DNA of 64,000 nt from an uncultured Collinsella sp. (lineage in GTDB: Bacteria; Actinomycetota; Coriobacteriia; Coriobacteriales; Coriobacteriaceae). Below are positions 55,017 through 63,963 of this stretch, one piece after another (the first letter of the stretch is position 1; each line of letters opens with the position of its first letter). Below the pieces are notes generated by a model. The model saw nothing but the letters and a program-made list of their open reading frames with translations. It was not told the origin of the DNA and did no database searches. Made by a program: the position numbers and the translations under genes. The DNA lies in the NCBI GenBank assembly GCA_900542315.1, contig UQMV01000007.1:1-64000 (forward strand). Direction: 5' to 3'.

Positions 55017-57092
55017 CTAGCGCAGGTAAGCCTTTGCGTTGCCCAGGCTGTAGGCGATCGTTGAGCCGTTGTGCAGCAGCGACGACGCCTGCGGAGTAAT
55101 CATGCCGGTAATACCCAATGCCAACAGCGCCGAGTTGGTGAGCATCACCTTGGAATACGAACTCGTCAGACGGTCGATAAGCCCCTGACTCATGCGGCGC
55201 AGGCGCACGATCGCGGCGAGATCTGTATCGGTCAGGATGATATCGGCGACCTCCTTGGCGATGTCGCTTCCACCGCCCATTGCCAGCCCCACGTCGGCCA
55301 AACCGAGTGCCGGCGAATCGTTGACGCCGTCGCCCACCATGGCAACGTGGCGCCCCTCGCCCTTAATGCGCTCAACATACGCGTACTTGTCCTCGGGCAG
55401 CAGCTCGGCCTTAAACTCGTCGACACCCGCCTCGCGAGCAATGCGCTCGGCCGTGCGCTCCGAGTCGCCCGTGAGCATGACCACGTGCTTAACGCCCAAC
55501 GCGTGCAGGTCGGCGATGGCCTCGCGAACCCCGGGCTTAAGCGGGTCCTCGATACCGAGCACGCCCACAACGGTGCCATCGACCGCCAGGTACAGCGGCG
55601 ACAGCCCCTGCATCTGGGACTCGATTTGCTCCTTAATGTCGGACTCGAGCTGCGCGCTCTCATCCTCAAATACAAAGTGCGCGGAACCGATGATGGCGCG
55701 ACGCCCTTCAATGGACGAAGCGATGCCGTGCGCCACGATGTACTCGACGGCGGCATGGCGCTCGCGGTGCTCGAGCCCGCGCTCGCGGGCGGCGTTGACC
55801 ACGGCACGCGCCACCGGATGCGGAAAATGCTCCTCCAAGCAAGCGGAAAGGCGCAGGATCTCGTCCTCGCTCCAACCATCGGTGGTGAGCACGCAGGCAA
55901 GACGCGGCTGCGCCTCGGTAAGCGTGCCGGTCTTATCAAACACAATGGTGTCGGCCTTGGCAAACGACTCAAAGTACTTGGCGCCCTTGACCATAACACC
56001 CATCTTGGCAGCATCGCTCATGGCAGTCATGACGGCGACGGAACCCGTGAGCTTGAGTGCGCACGAGTAGTCGACCATCAGTGCCGCCGAGGTCTTGATG
56101 AGGCTGCGGGTGGTAAGCGCAACCAGGCCCGCGAGCAGGAAGTTCCACGGGACGATCTTGTTGGCGAGGTCTTCCATGTGCGACTGGCCCTCGGACTTGA
56201 GCGAATCGGCCGTCTGCACGAGCGAGACGATCGAGCGGAGCTTGGTCTGCGCCGTGTTGGCGCGCACGCGCACCAAGATGCTGCCGTCTTCCACGACGGT
56301 ACCGGCGAACACATCGTCGCCCACGCTGCGCTCGACGGCCAGCGGCTCGCCGGTCAGGGTCGCCTGGTTGACCATAGCGCTCCCCTGCTCGACAACACCG
56401 TCGATGCAAATGGACATGCCAGTGCGCACGGCGACCAAATCGCCGGGCTCGAGCTCGGTCGCGGCAACGCTTACCTCGGTGTCGCCGACAACCTTTTGCG
56501 CCTTGTCGGGCACATCGAGCAGCGAGTTGATGAGCTCGTTTTCGCTCATGGCGCGAGTGTAGTCCTCGAGCAGCTCGCCCACGTTGAGCAAGAACATTGT
56601 CTGGCCCGCGGTGTCGACATCACGCTTGACGAACGAAATGCCGATGGCCGAAGCGTCGAGCACAGGAACGGTCAGGCGCGGCTGTGCCAGCTCATGAAGG
56701 GCAGCGCGCAAAAATGCCATGTAACCGGCCACGACAAACACCGCACGCAGAGGCGTCGGCAAGAACCAACGGCGCGCGTAGTGGGCGCCGATAAGTGTGG
56801 CAAGATCCATGACGAGCTTGTGCTTGCGTGGCTCAAGCTGCATCACGTAGCCCGACTTGGCATCGGCGATAGCTTGAGCATCGAGCGCGCCCAAGGCATC
56901 GAGCACGCTCGCGCGGCGCGGCTCGTCGTACTCCAGCGCCATCTGGCCAATGCGGCCATACACGCGCACCTTGCGCACGCCATCGATGTCGCCGCCAAGC
57001 TTTAGAAGCGCATCGAGATCGCTCTCTGGCACAGGACCCGCCAACTGAAGGCGGGTCCTGCCAGGGATCTCGCTAATAATCGAGAATCTCAT
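55017..57092 (-). CDS. P1B-type metal ATPase with a non-canonical SCA motif
   Basis: The 691-residue P-type ATPase has phosphorylation site VFDKTGTLTEAQP (Asp near 387), TGES-equivalent LTGEPLAVE, LTGDSERTA and hinge MVGDGVNDSPALG. The order and length fit a heavy-metal P1B pump. The ion-binding helix has DYSCALKLTGSVAVMTA (near 345) where copper and zinc pumps have CPC or SPC, so metal choice cannot be assigned by the usual rule. The first about 65 residues (GRTRLQLAGPVPESDLDALL) look like an HMA_2-type domain without a CxxC site. It follows the DUF6110 gene by 18 bp. Confidence 0.85.
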   Translation of the reverse strand: MRFSIISEIPGRTRLQLAGPVPESDLDALLKLGGDIDGVRKVRVYGRIGQMALEYDEPRRASVLDALGALDAQAIADAKSGYVMQLEPRKHKLVMDLATLIGAHYARRWFLPTPLRAVFVVAGYMAFLRAALHELAQPRLTVPVLDASAIGISFVKRDVDTAGQTMFLLNVGELLEDYTRAMSENELINSLLDVPDKAQKVVGDTEVSVAATELEPGDLVAVRTGMSICIDGVVEQGSAMVNQATLTGEPLAVERSVGDDVFAGTVVEDGSILVRVRANTAQTKLRSIVSLVQTADSLKSEGQSHMEDLANKIVPWNFLLAGLVALTTRSLIKTSAALMVDYSCALKLTGSVAVMTAMSDAAKMGVMVKGAKYFESFAKADTIVFDKTGTLTEAQPRLACVLTTDGWSEDEILRLSACLEEHFPHPVARAVVNAARERGLEHRERHAAVEYIVAHGIASSIEGRRAIIGSAHFVFEDESAQLESDIKEQIESQMQGLSPLYLAVDGTVVGVLGIEDPLKPGVREAIADLHALGVKHVVMLTGDSERTAERIAREAGVDEFKAELLPEDKYAYVERIKGEGRHVAMVGDGVNDSPALGLADVGLAMGGGSDIAKEVADIILTDTDLAAIVRLRRMSQGLIDRLTSSYSKVMLTNSALLALGITGMITPQASSLLHNGSTIAYSLGNAKAYLR

Positions 57093-57110
57093 AGTTTGTG
57101 CCTGGGAGCG

Positions 57111-57356
57111 CTACTCGGCTGCCTCGTCAGCAGCGGCCTCGCTCTGGGTGATGTAAGCAGCCTCGGCAACCATGTCGTCGACATTAGCCTTGGCCTGCTC
57201 GACCATGTCCTGGTAGCCGTTCTTGATGCGCATGCCGCACGCGATACCCTGCACGCAGGCATTCTTTACCGGAGCGCTGGTAAGCAGCTTGATGCCGGCC
57301 GTGCCAAGCAGAAAACCGCCACCGACAAGCAGGGTGTTAAACGTCGACTTCTTCAT
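57111..57356 (-). CDS. DUF6110-like small membrane-anchored protein
   Basis: The 81-residue protein starts MKKSTFNTLLVGGGFLLGTA, with a single N-terminal hydrophobic helix, then GIKLLTSAPVKNACVQGIAC and a helical acidic tail. This matches the DUF6110 pattern (GGxxxGTAGxKxLTS), a family usually found next to P1B-type ATPases. A role as accessory subunit or metal-handling partner of the downstream pump is inferred from linkage. The start at 57356 follows GGGAG; the frame to 57413 is not used. Confidence 0.7.
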   Translation of the reverse strand: MKKSTFNTLLVGGGFLLGTAGIKLLTSAPVKNACVQGIACGMRIKNGYQDMVEQAKANVDDMVAEAAYITQSEAAADEAAE

Positions 57357-57465
57357 GTTGCTTCTCCCTTTTGCCGCACAAGCGCGGCATGGTGCCTTAG
57401 CACCCGAGTTCATTAGTTTGCTCGAGCACGCTTTGAGACTAGTTTAGTCGAACTATTATGGTCAA

Positions 57466-57482
57466 CCAAAGTTAACCTTTGG
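57466..57482. promoter_or_regulatory. Palindrome sharing AGTTAACCTT with the ABC/AraC promoter region
   Basis: CCAAAGTTAACCTTTGG is a palindrome (CCAAAG/CTTTGG with a 5-base centre) upstream of the DUF6110-ATPase genes, next to a TTGACC -35-like box. The 10-mer AGTTAACCTT recurs at 61110-61119 before the ABC transporter genes. It resembles half of a DtxR/IdeR-type AGGTTA site. Confidence 0.4.
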
Positions 57483-57500
57483 AAATCTTGGTCCCCTTTC

Positions 57501-59258
57501 CTATAGCCGCCAGGCAGCCGCTTCCTTTTGCAGCGCAACCATGCGGGCGAATTCTCCACCTGCCGCCTTGAGCTGTGCCGGAGTGCCCTGCTCGGCAACC
57601 ACACCATCCTTGAGCACAACGATTTTGTCGGCATTTTCCACCGTACGCATACGGTGGGCAATAACGATAACCGTCTTACCTGCGAGCAGACGGGAGAGTG
57701 CCTGCTGTACCACGGTCTCGTTCTCCACGTCCAAGCTCGCCGTCGCCTCGTCCAACAGCACGATGGGCGCATCTTTGAGCAGCGCGCGGGCGATAGAGAT
57801 GCGCTGGCGCTCACCGCCGGACAGCTTGGAGCCGTTCTCGCCGATCATGGTGTCGTAGCCCTGCGGCATGCGGTTCACGAACTCGTCGCAGTTGGCGGCA
57901 CGCGCGGCCGCAAGCACTTCCTCATCGGTGGCATCACGACGCCCGAGGCGGATGTTTCCCATCACCGTGTCGTCAAAGAGCAGCACGTCTTGGAACACAA
58001 TGGCGTAGTCGCGCAGCAGCACCTCGGGATCCACGCTCGCAACATCCACGCCACCCACGGTGACCGTGCCTTCGGTGGCATCCCAAAAGCGCGCGGCCAG
58101 GCGGCTCACCGTAGACTTACCGGAACCCGAAGGACCGACCAGCGCCGTGACCTCGCCTTCCTTGGCGGTAAAGCTCACATCGGTAAGAACTTTCTCGCCG
58201 GCGCGGCCGTCCTCGCCCGCACCATAGCCAAATGCCACGTGATCGAACACCACATCGTGGCCCGCGGGCTCAAATTTCTCGCTGCCCCGCGCCACAGGCT
58301 CTTCCATGATGGAACGCATACGCTTGGCAGACGACTCGGCGGCAAACAGCTCGGACACCAGCATCAACGCCTGGTCAAAAGGCGCATAGATGCGGCTCAC
58401 CATAAGCAGGAAGGCAAACATCACCAAAAAGTCGACCCGCCCCGAGGTAACCATCGCGGCGCCCGTTACCAGCGTGGAAGCGATCCCCAGACGCAAAATG
58501 ACAAAGGCGGAGTTGACCAAAAGCCCGTTAACGAGTTCTCCCTTAGTGGTCTCGCGCTCCTCGGCATCAATCACGGCGCCGAGTCCCTCAAGATAATAGG
58601 CCTCCTGGTTGGTGGCGCGGATCTCGCGCACACAATCGAGCGTCTCCTGTATCGCCTCAGTGACTTTGACCTTCTCGGCGCGAACACGGTCGAACACCGG
58701 GACCATGGGGCCGCGTGTTAGATACAGCACGGCAAAGGCCACGGGAACGCTCCAAAACGCCGCGATCGCCAGCTGCCAGCAAAAGAACAGCGACGCCACA
58801 AATACAACGGCGCTTGCGATGATGGCACCCCAAAGCTCTCCCAGCACGTGGCTGTAGGCATGCTCCATGGTCTGGACGTCGCCCATGATGGTCTCGGTTA
58901 AATCTGCCAGATCACGACGGCCAAAAAACGACAGCGGCAGTTTGCGCAAGCGCTCGGCAATCTCCATACGCTGCTTGCCGCACTCCTCGTAAAAAATGCA
59001 GTAGGTGTAGTAATACTGCTGCCAGTTAGAGGCAAAGAGCAACACGAAAAAGACCAGGAGGCCGCCCACGATCGGCAGGGCATCTGGCAGGTCGGCGCCG
59101 GTGGCGAGATGTTCGACAAAACCGGCCATGACCAGGAACAAAAAGCCCATGCCGGCCATGGTAATGAGATTGGTAAGCGTGGTCCAGAAAATGCCGCGTT
59201 TTACGCCGGCGACGCCTTTATCGGATAGGAAATACTTCTTTTGGAATGAGGCGAACAT
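57501..59258 (-). CDS. ABC transporter, fused permease-ATPase, siderophore type (second subunit)
   Basis: In this 585-residue type IV exporter-fold protein, six membrane helices span residues 20-310, with LPLSFFGRRDLADLTETIMG at the first cytoplasmic coupling region, characteristic of the YbtP/YbtQ and IrtA/IrtB group that imports siderophores. The NBD has Walker A LVGPSGSGKSTVSRL, signature KLSGGERQRISIARALL and Walker B PIVLLDEATASLDVE. It pairs with the 608-residue protein encoded upstream; stop and start abut. Transport direction and substrate are inferred from the subgroup and the neighbouring AraC regulator. Confidence 0.82.
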   Translation of the reverse strand: MFASFQKKYFLSDKGVAGVKRGIFWTTLTNLITMAGMGFLFLVMAGFVEHLATGADLPDALPIVGGLLVFFVLLFASNWQQYYYTYCIFYEECGKQRMEIAERLRKLPLSFFGRRDLADLTETIMGDVQTMEHAYSHVLGELWGAIIASAVVFVASLFFCWQLAIAAFWSVPVAFAVLYLTRGPMVPVFDRVRAEKVKVTEAIQETLDCVREIRATNQEAYYLEGLGAVIDAEERETTKGELVNGLLVNSAFVILRLGIASTLVTGAAMVTSGRVDFLVMFAFLLMVSRIYAPFDQALMLVSELFAAESSAKRMRSIMEEPVARGSEKFEPAGHDVVFDHVAFGYGAGEDGRAGEKVLTDVSFTAKEGEVTALVGPSGSGKSTVSRLAARFWDATEGTVTVGGVDVASVDPEVLLRDYAIVFQDVLLFDDTVMGNIRLGRRDATDEEVLAAARAANCDEFVNRMPQGYDTMIGENGSKLSGGERQRISIARALLKDAPIVLLDEATASLDVENETVVQQALSRLLAGKTVIVIAHRMRTVENADKIVVLKDGVVAEQGTPAQLKAAGGEFARMVALQKEAAAWRL

Positions 59259-61085
59259 TTAGGCCTCGCCTCCCTTCGTGACGGCAGCATCCGCGGTCGC
59301 TGCAGTGATTTTCCAGCTCGCGGCCTGTTCGTATTCGGCCCACATCTTGGCATATAGACCCTCTTGGGACAGCAACTCGGCATGGGTACCCGACTCCTGC
59401 ACGCTGCCCTGGTTGAGCACCACGATTTGGTCTGCGCCCACTACAGTCGAGAGTCGGTGCGCAATCATAATGACCGTGCGACCCGCCGCCAGCTTGCTAA
59501 AGGCGCGCTGGATGAGCGCCTCGTTCTCGGGGTCGGCAAACGCCGTGGCCTCATCGAGCACCACGATAGGCGCGTCTTTAAGGATCGCACGGGCAAGTGC
59601 CACGCGCTGGACCTCGCCGCCCGAAAGATATGCTCCGCCGGCACCGAGCATGGTATTGATGCCCTGTGGGAGCTTGGCCACAATGTCGTCGCACTGAGCT
59701 GCGGAGAGGGCCGCACGCACTTCGTCGTCAGTGGCCGTAGGCTTGGAGGCGCGAACGTTATCGGCAAGTGTTTGCCGGAACAGCTGGTTGGTCTGGAACA
59801 CGAAGGCGACTTGGTCCATAAGCTCGTGCGGATCCATATCGCGAACGTCCACACCACCTACAAGCACTCGACCCGAAGAGACATCCCAAAAACGCGGGAT
59901 CAGGCTTGCACAGGTTGACTTACCGCCACCTGAAGGGCCCACCAGGGCGAGGGTGCTACCAGCGGGAACGCTGAAACTTACATGGCTAACGGCAGGTGCT
60001 TCGGCACCCTCGTACGTAAAGCTCACGTCCTCAAATCGCACGTCGCCGCTGGCAGGGTGTTTGGGTCGGGCGGGCACGGAGAGCTGCTTGGAATCCATGA
60101 TGCTTCGGATGCGAGCCAGCGAATCGGCACTCATCTGAGAGGCCTCGCCCACAAACATGAGCTTGGTCATGGCCGTCGGTACCACGGCCGAAAATATCGC
60201 GTAAAACGTGAAGTTGGCCATAAAATGCGCGAAGTCCGTCTCGCCCGGCGCCAACAGCAACGCCACGGGCAACAGGAATGCCACAAGACCATTGAGCGCG
60301 GTAAGGTTGAGTACCTGCGGACCTCGACAGAACGTGCCCGCATAGTTTTGTGCCATGTCGGCGTATTCGGCGATCGCATCGTGGAAGGCCTTAAAGGAGT
60401 AGACCGTCTGCTGAAACACCTTGACAACGGGGATGCCACGTACGTATTCGGTGCCGGTCTTGTTCATCTTGACCAGCGCTCCCATGTAGGCCTTCATGAA
60501 CTCGGCGCCTTTGCCGCTCATCATGGTGGCCATGGCGCCAAACGAAACGACGACCGAGATAAGGCATGCCGCCCCCAAACGCCAATCGAGCGCGAAAAGC
60601 AGCACGAGCAAGCCCACGACCATGGCGGCGGCGCCTGCGATATCGGGCAGCATGTGTGCGAGCAAAGTCTCGGTGGAGGCGGCACATCCGTCTACAACAC
60701 GACGCAGCTCACCGGTGGCGTGCGTGTCAAAGTAGCCAAGCGGCAGCTTAAGCAGGTGCTCGCTCGTAGTTTTGCGAATATTGGATGCGCAGCGAAACGC
60801 AGACAGGTGCGTGCACATGAGCCCCACGAAATAAGCTACGATGCTTGCCAGGGCAAAACCCACGGCCCACCAGCCATACATCGCGATATCGGTGGCTTCG
60901 CTCCAGTTAGGTGCCACGGCGATCAGATTGCGTGCGACAAGCCAAATGCACACGAACGGGCCAAAGCTCAGCAGCTGCGAGAGCGCCGAGAGCGCCATGC
61001 CCAAATAAGTTAGGAATTTACGGTCGCCGGCATATGCAAGCAGCTCGCCGATACCGCCGCCTTCCCTTTTTGATCCCTTTGCCAT
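59259..61085 (-). CDS. ABC transporter, fused permease-ATPase, siderophore type (first subunit)
   Basis: This 608-residue partner of the downstream ABC protein has six membrane helices in residues 25-325, the coupling segment LPLGYFDTHATGELRRVVDG, and an NBD with Walker A LVGPSGGGKSTCASLIP, signature YLSGGEVQRVALARAIL and a D-loop reading DEATAFADPENE. The AFADPENE form (rather than ASLD) is typical of one half of YbtPQ-like heterodimers. The start at 61085 follows AAAGGAACC. AraC is divergent 114 bp away. Confidence 0.82.
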   Translation of the reverse strand: MAKGSKREGGGIGELLAYAGDRKFLTYLGMALSALSQLLSFGPFVCIWLVARNLIAVAPNWSEATDIAMYGWWAVGFALASIVAYFVGLMCTHLSAFRCASNIRKTTSEHLLKLPLGYFDTHATGELRRVVDGCAASTETLLAHMLPDIAGAAAMVVGLLVLLFALDWRLGAACLISVVVSFGAMATMMSGKGAEFMKAYMGALVKMNKTGTEYVRGIPVVKVFQQTVYSFKAFHDAIAEYADMAQNYAGTFCRGPQVLNLTALNGLVAFLLPVALLLAPGETDFAHFMANFTFYAIFSAVVPTAMTKLMFVGEASQMSADSLARIRSIMDSKQLSVPARPKHPASGDVRFEDVSFTYEGAEAPAVSHVSFSVPAGSTLALVGPSGGGKSTCASLIPRFWDVSSGRVLVGGVDVRDMDPHELMDQVAFVFQTNQLFRQTLADNVRASKPTATDDEVRAALSAAQCDDIVAKLPQGINTMLGAGGAYLSGGEVQRVALARAILKDAPIVVLDEATAFADPENEALIQRAFSKLAAGRTVIMIAHRLSTVVGADQIVVLNQGSVQESGTHAELLSQEGLYAKMWAEYEQAASWKITAATADAAVTKGGEA

Positions 61086-61109
61086 GAGGTTCCTTTCTAA
61101 CGGCTTGAG

Positions 61110-61119
61110 AGTTAACCTT
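61110..61119. promoter_or_regulatory. AGTTAACCTT box upstream of the ABC operon
   Basis: It shares a 10-mer with the palindrome at 57466-57482. It lies about 25 bases before the ABC start and 80 bases before the divergent AraC gene. Confidence 0.35.
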
Positions 61120-61205
61120 AATCAACTTATCATTGGCATGTTAGCCATGGCTCACAATCAACCGAGCTGTGGACGTTTCTGCAAAGGAAAGGGACGCTTT
61201 TGCAA

Positions 61206-62204
61206 ATGCGGCGGGCAGCGACCGACATAACCGAGCTCTACGCACCGCAGTTTGAGCAGTTTGGCCTGGAGCTTACCGGCAAGGGCGCCGTCTTTACCGG
61301 CGAGGTGGCAAACGATCGGGCGCACGGACGCGCATGGATCATGCCTCTCTCCCCTGCCTGCATTGTCATGGAGCATTTCATCACCCCGACGCACGATATG
61401 TACCTGGCCGAATACACACCCGAGCCGTACGCCTGCGTGAGCGAAGTCAGCGCGCCCACACTTACATGCATGCCCGAGACTGGCATAACGCCCGCGAACC
61501 TCAAACCATCGCATGGACCGTGGCCAAACAATGCCGTTTGCAGCTTTATCCAAGATAACTGTGGCGAGGAATTAAGCCCGCTGTTTGCGGGGGAACTTTA
61601 TCACTCGCGCTCGGTGCTCTTTTTGCCTGGATATTTTGACGAACTGGAGCACCGCTATCCCACCGAGTTCGCGGGAACCTTTGAGGCGTTTGCCGAGCCA
61701 TGGCACGAGGAAGCGACGTCTGCGATCTGCCACACGCTGCGCCGGATTAACGAGGACCGCGCCCGCACCGTAGGCGGACACGTCTATATGCAGGGCATCG
61801 TGGAGACCATGGTCGCGGAGCTCGCCTGTTCGCGCGCGGCCCACAAGCAGGCGCGGCAGGCGGCAGACACACACGTCAGCATAACCATTGCCGAAGAAGC
61901 AACGGCAATGATTGAGCGCGCGCTCGACAAAGGCAGACGTGTGGGTATCAACGAGGTGGCCGAGAGGCTCTACACAAGCCGCTCCAAACTATGCGCCACC
62001 TTTAAGGCCCAAACCGGCGAGTCCCTGGGCGCCTACATTCGCAGACGCCGTATGGAGCGAGCGCAGGACCTTTTGGCAGATAGCGCGCTCACGATAGCGC
62101 AGGTGGCAGAGCGTCTAGGCTACCCTCAGCAGGCCGCCTTCGCCCAAGCCTTCAAGCAATACACCGGCATGACACCCACGGCTTGGCGAAGCAAGCATCG
62201 CTAA
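61206..62204 (+). CDS. AraC-family regulator of the ABC transporter
   Basis: About 332 residues. The last about 105 are a double helix-turn-helix: GINEVAERLYTSRSKLCATF, ESLGAYIRRRRMERAQDLLA, LTIAQVAERLGYPQQAAFAQ and FKQYTGMTPTAWRS. The N-terminal sensor domain is not recognised. The ATG at 61206 is taken; a TTG at 61200 is in frame and better placed to AAAGGG. Divergence from the siderophore-type ABC pair matches the YbtA-YbtPQ arrangement, where the regulator senses siderophore; that is an inference here. Confidence 0.85.
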   Translation: MRRAATDITELYAPQFEQFGLELTGKGAVFTGEVANDRAHGRAWIMPLSPACIVMEHFITPTHDMYLAEYTPEPYACVSEVSAPTLTCMPETGITPANLKPSHGPWPNNAVCSFIQDNCGEELSPLFAGELYHSRSVLFLPGYFDELEHRYPTEFAGTFEAFAEPWHEEATSAICHTLRRINEDRARTVGGHVYMQGIVETMVAELACSRAAHKQARQAADTHVSITIAEEATAMIERALDKGRRVGINEVAERLYTSRSKLCATFKAQTGESLGAYIRRRRMERAQDLLADSALTIAQVAERLGYPQQAAFAQAFKQYTGMTPTAWRSKHR

Positions 62205-62268
62205 GGCCCAAGCTCCCTGGCCGTAACGGAGCGATTAATTAGCCGCCGCCCGTCAGCTCACCCAGGAT

Positions 62269-63633
62269 CTAAACGTCAAGATGCGCACAATCAAGCGCCT
62301 TTTTGATAAGAGGGACAGATCGATCAGCCAAATACAACGGAATGTTGAGCACCCCGTCGTCGAGCTTTAGGTTCTTAAGTGAGTAGCGGACCCTCAATGG
62401 AGTCGTCTCCGCATGCTTGTCGGCATAGTACTTAAGGCTCTTGGAATGAACGACCTCTCCCGATTTGACCTCGACGGGAACGATTTCGTTTCCGACTTGA
62501 ATCAAAAAATCGACTTCGTGCTTCGGCTTCTCGTTTGTCCAATAACGCGGAGCAGCATCTAACTGTGAAAGTAATGCCTGAAGCACATAGTTCTCGGCGA
62601 ACGAACCTTTGAACTCCGAAAATAGCGCATCCGAGATGGCAAAAGCGGACGCATCCAGCCTTGCCATGCGGCGCAGCAAGCCGACATCAAGACAGTAGAC
62701 TTTAAATGCCTTGAGGTCATCGTACGCAGAGAGCGGCACACCACCGGCAGCATTAAGGCGAACCGCCGTGATGAGCCCAGCATCGGCAAGCCATTCCAGA
62801 GCATCCTCGTATTCTCGAGCACGAGCCCCCTCGCGCACCGCACCCCAAACGAACTTTTTGTTCTCGCGCGCCAACTGAGTTGGAATCGAGTTCCATATTT
62901 GCGAAAGCTTGGCGAACTGCGCACGGCCACCATGCTTGGCAAAATCGCGCTCGTAGGAATCCAAGAGATCAGACAACACCTTATCGACCTGAACGATATC
63001 GCCCGTCTCCGCCCACCGGCCAAGAGCCTCTGGCATGCCGCCGCATGCAAAATAACGACGAAGATGCTCGACGAGACGGACATGGAAGAAATCGGGCACT
63101 GTCTCGATCTGATCCAGGCCGCCAAGGTATTCGTCGTAGTTTGCAGCGCCCTCGGCTTTCAGAAACTCGGAAAAGCTCATGGGGCGCATCTCCATGAACT
63201 CGACCTTTCCCACCGGAAAAGCGCTGGTCTCACGGGACAAGCGAACGCCCAACAAAGACCCTGCGCATGCGACGTGATACTCGGGGGCCTCGTCACAGAA
63301 GTATTTAAGGGCGCCGACTGCAGGAGGACAATCCTGGATCTCATCAATAATAAGCAGCGTCTCGCCGGGTTCGATAGGCTGTCCAAGTGCCAGGGAAAGA
63401 TTTGAGATGATCCGTCGAGGATCGCGCGTACCTTCGAAAAACTGAGCGTACTCGCTCTGTACCCCAGGTGACGGCTCCTCGAGCGTCAGATACACATAAT
63501 TGATGTACGAGGTTCGGCCGAACTCCTTAAGCGCCCACGTCTTTCCAACCTGGCGCGCCCCCTTAAGGATAAGCGGCTTACGATATTCTGACGCTTTCCA
63601 AGCGTTAAGCTTGGCAATGATATCTCGCTGCAT
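62269..63633 (-). CDS. AAA_14/DUF4143 family ATPase, second copy
   Basis: The 454-residue protein has Walker A LILKGARQVGKTWALKEFG (about 21-39), Walker B TLLIIDEIQDCPPAVGALK (about 92-110), sensor VACAGSLLGVRL, then the DUF4143 domain with KPKHEVDFLIQVGNEIVPVE and VKSGE, a D-x(n)-VEVK nuclease-like motif. It is only distantly similar to the copy at 11.3-12.5 kb and has the fuller E/D-xVK motif. The start at 63633 follows GGGAGG. A 75-bp quasi-palindrome lies immediately upstream. Function is unknown. Confidence 0.88.
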   Translation of the reverse strand: MQRDIIAKLNAWKASEYRKPLILKGARQVGKTWALKEFGRTSYINYVYLTLEEPSPGVQSEYAQFFEGTRDPRRIISNLSLALGQPIEPGETLLIIDEIQDCPPAVGALKYFCDEAPEYHVACAGSLLGVRLSRETSAFPVGKVEFMEMRPMSFSEFLKAEGAANYDEYLGGLDQIETVPDFFHVRLVEHLRRYFACGGMPEALGRWAETGDIVQVDKVLSDLLDSYERDFAKHGGRAQFAKLSQIWNSIPTQLARENKKFVWGAVREGARAREYEDALEWLADAGLITAVRLNAAGGVPLSAYDDLKAFKVYCLDVGLLRRMARLDASAFAISDALFSEFKGSFAENYVLQALLSQLDAAPRYWTNEKPKHEVDFLIQVGNEIVPVEVKSGEVVHSKSLKYYADKHAETTPLRVRYSLKNLKLDDGVLNIPLYLADRSVPLIKKALDCAHLDV

Positions 63634-63652
63634 GGCCGAACCTCCCGCAAAG

Positions 63653-63727
63653 AAACTTCCGTAAACGTGATATTTCCCACATTTTACCCTAGGTAAAACG
63701 TGACATTTATCACATTTACGGAAGTTT
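63653..63727. promoter_or_regulatory. 75-bp quasi-palindrome upstream of the second DUF4143 ATPase
   Basis: Centred on CTAG at 63689-63692. The outer arms AAACTTCCGTAAAcGTGATA and the complement of the right end match at 19 of 20. The inner arms TTTTACC/GGTAAAA also pair. Four GTGA-like half-sites occur (ACGTGATAT, ACGTGACAT and their complements). It spans the promoter region, so it is a likely multi-site operator or an end-like recombination sequence. Confidence 0.7.
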
Positions 63728-63763
63728 TAAGCTCATTTCGCCACACTTTCATCACATTGAAAA

Positions 63764-63790
63764 GGCGGAGGCGCATTTTGCGCCTCCGCC
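63764..63790. terminator. Hairpin, probable terminator for a gene to the right
   Basis: GGCGGAGGCGCA and TGCGCCTCCGCC form a perfect 12-bp stem with a 3-base loop, with A-rich flank on the left side serving a minus-strand gene beyond the window. Confidence 0.7.
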
Positions 63791-63809
63791 ACCATCTTTC
63801 CTATCAGCC

Positions 63810-63835
63810 CGCCTGACCCGAACGGCCGAGTCGTC
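63810..63835 (+). repeat. 26-bp direct repeat, copy 1
   Basis: CGCCTGACCCGAACGG then CCGAGTCGTC; identical to 63938-63963. The region from 63791 to 64000 has no supported gene. Confidence 0.75.
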
Positions 63836-63937
63836 ACGGAACCGAGGGGCCGGGCGCAGGGCCTTGCCTCTCAATGAGTTCCCCTCAAAACAATGGGCGT
63901 GCCAACGGCGCGTCCATTCACTCTATTCCATTCAGCT

Positions 63938-63963
63938 CGCCTGACCCGAACGGCCGAGTCGTC
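63938..63963 (+). repeat. 26-bp direct repeat, copy 2
   Basis: Exact copy of 63810-63835, 128 bp further on. It may continue as an array beyond the window. Confidence 0.75.
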
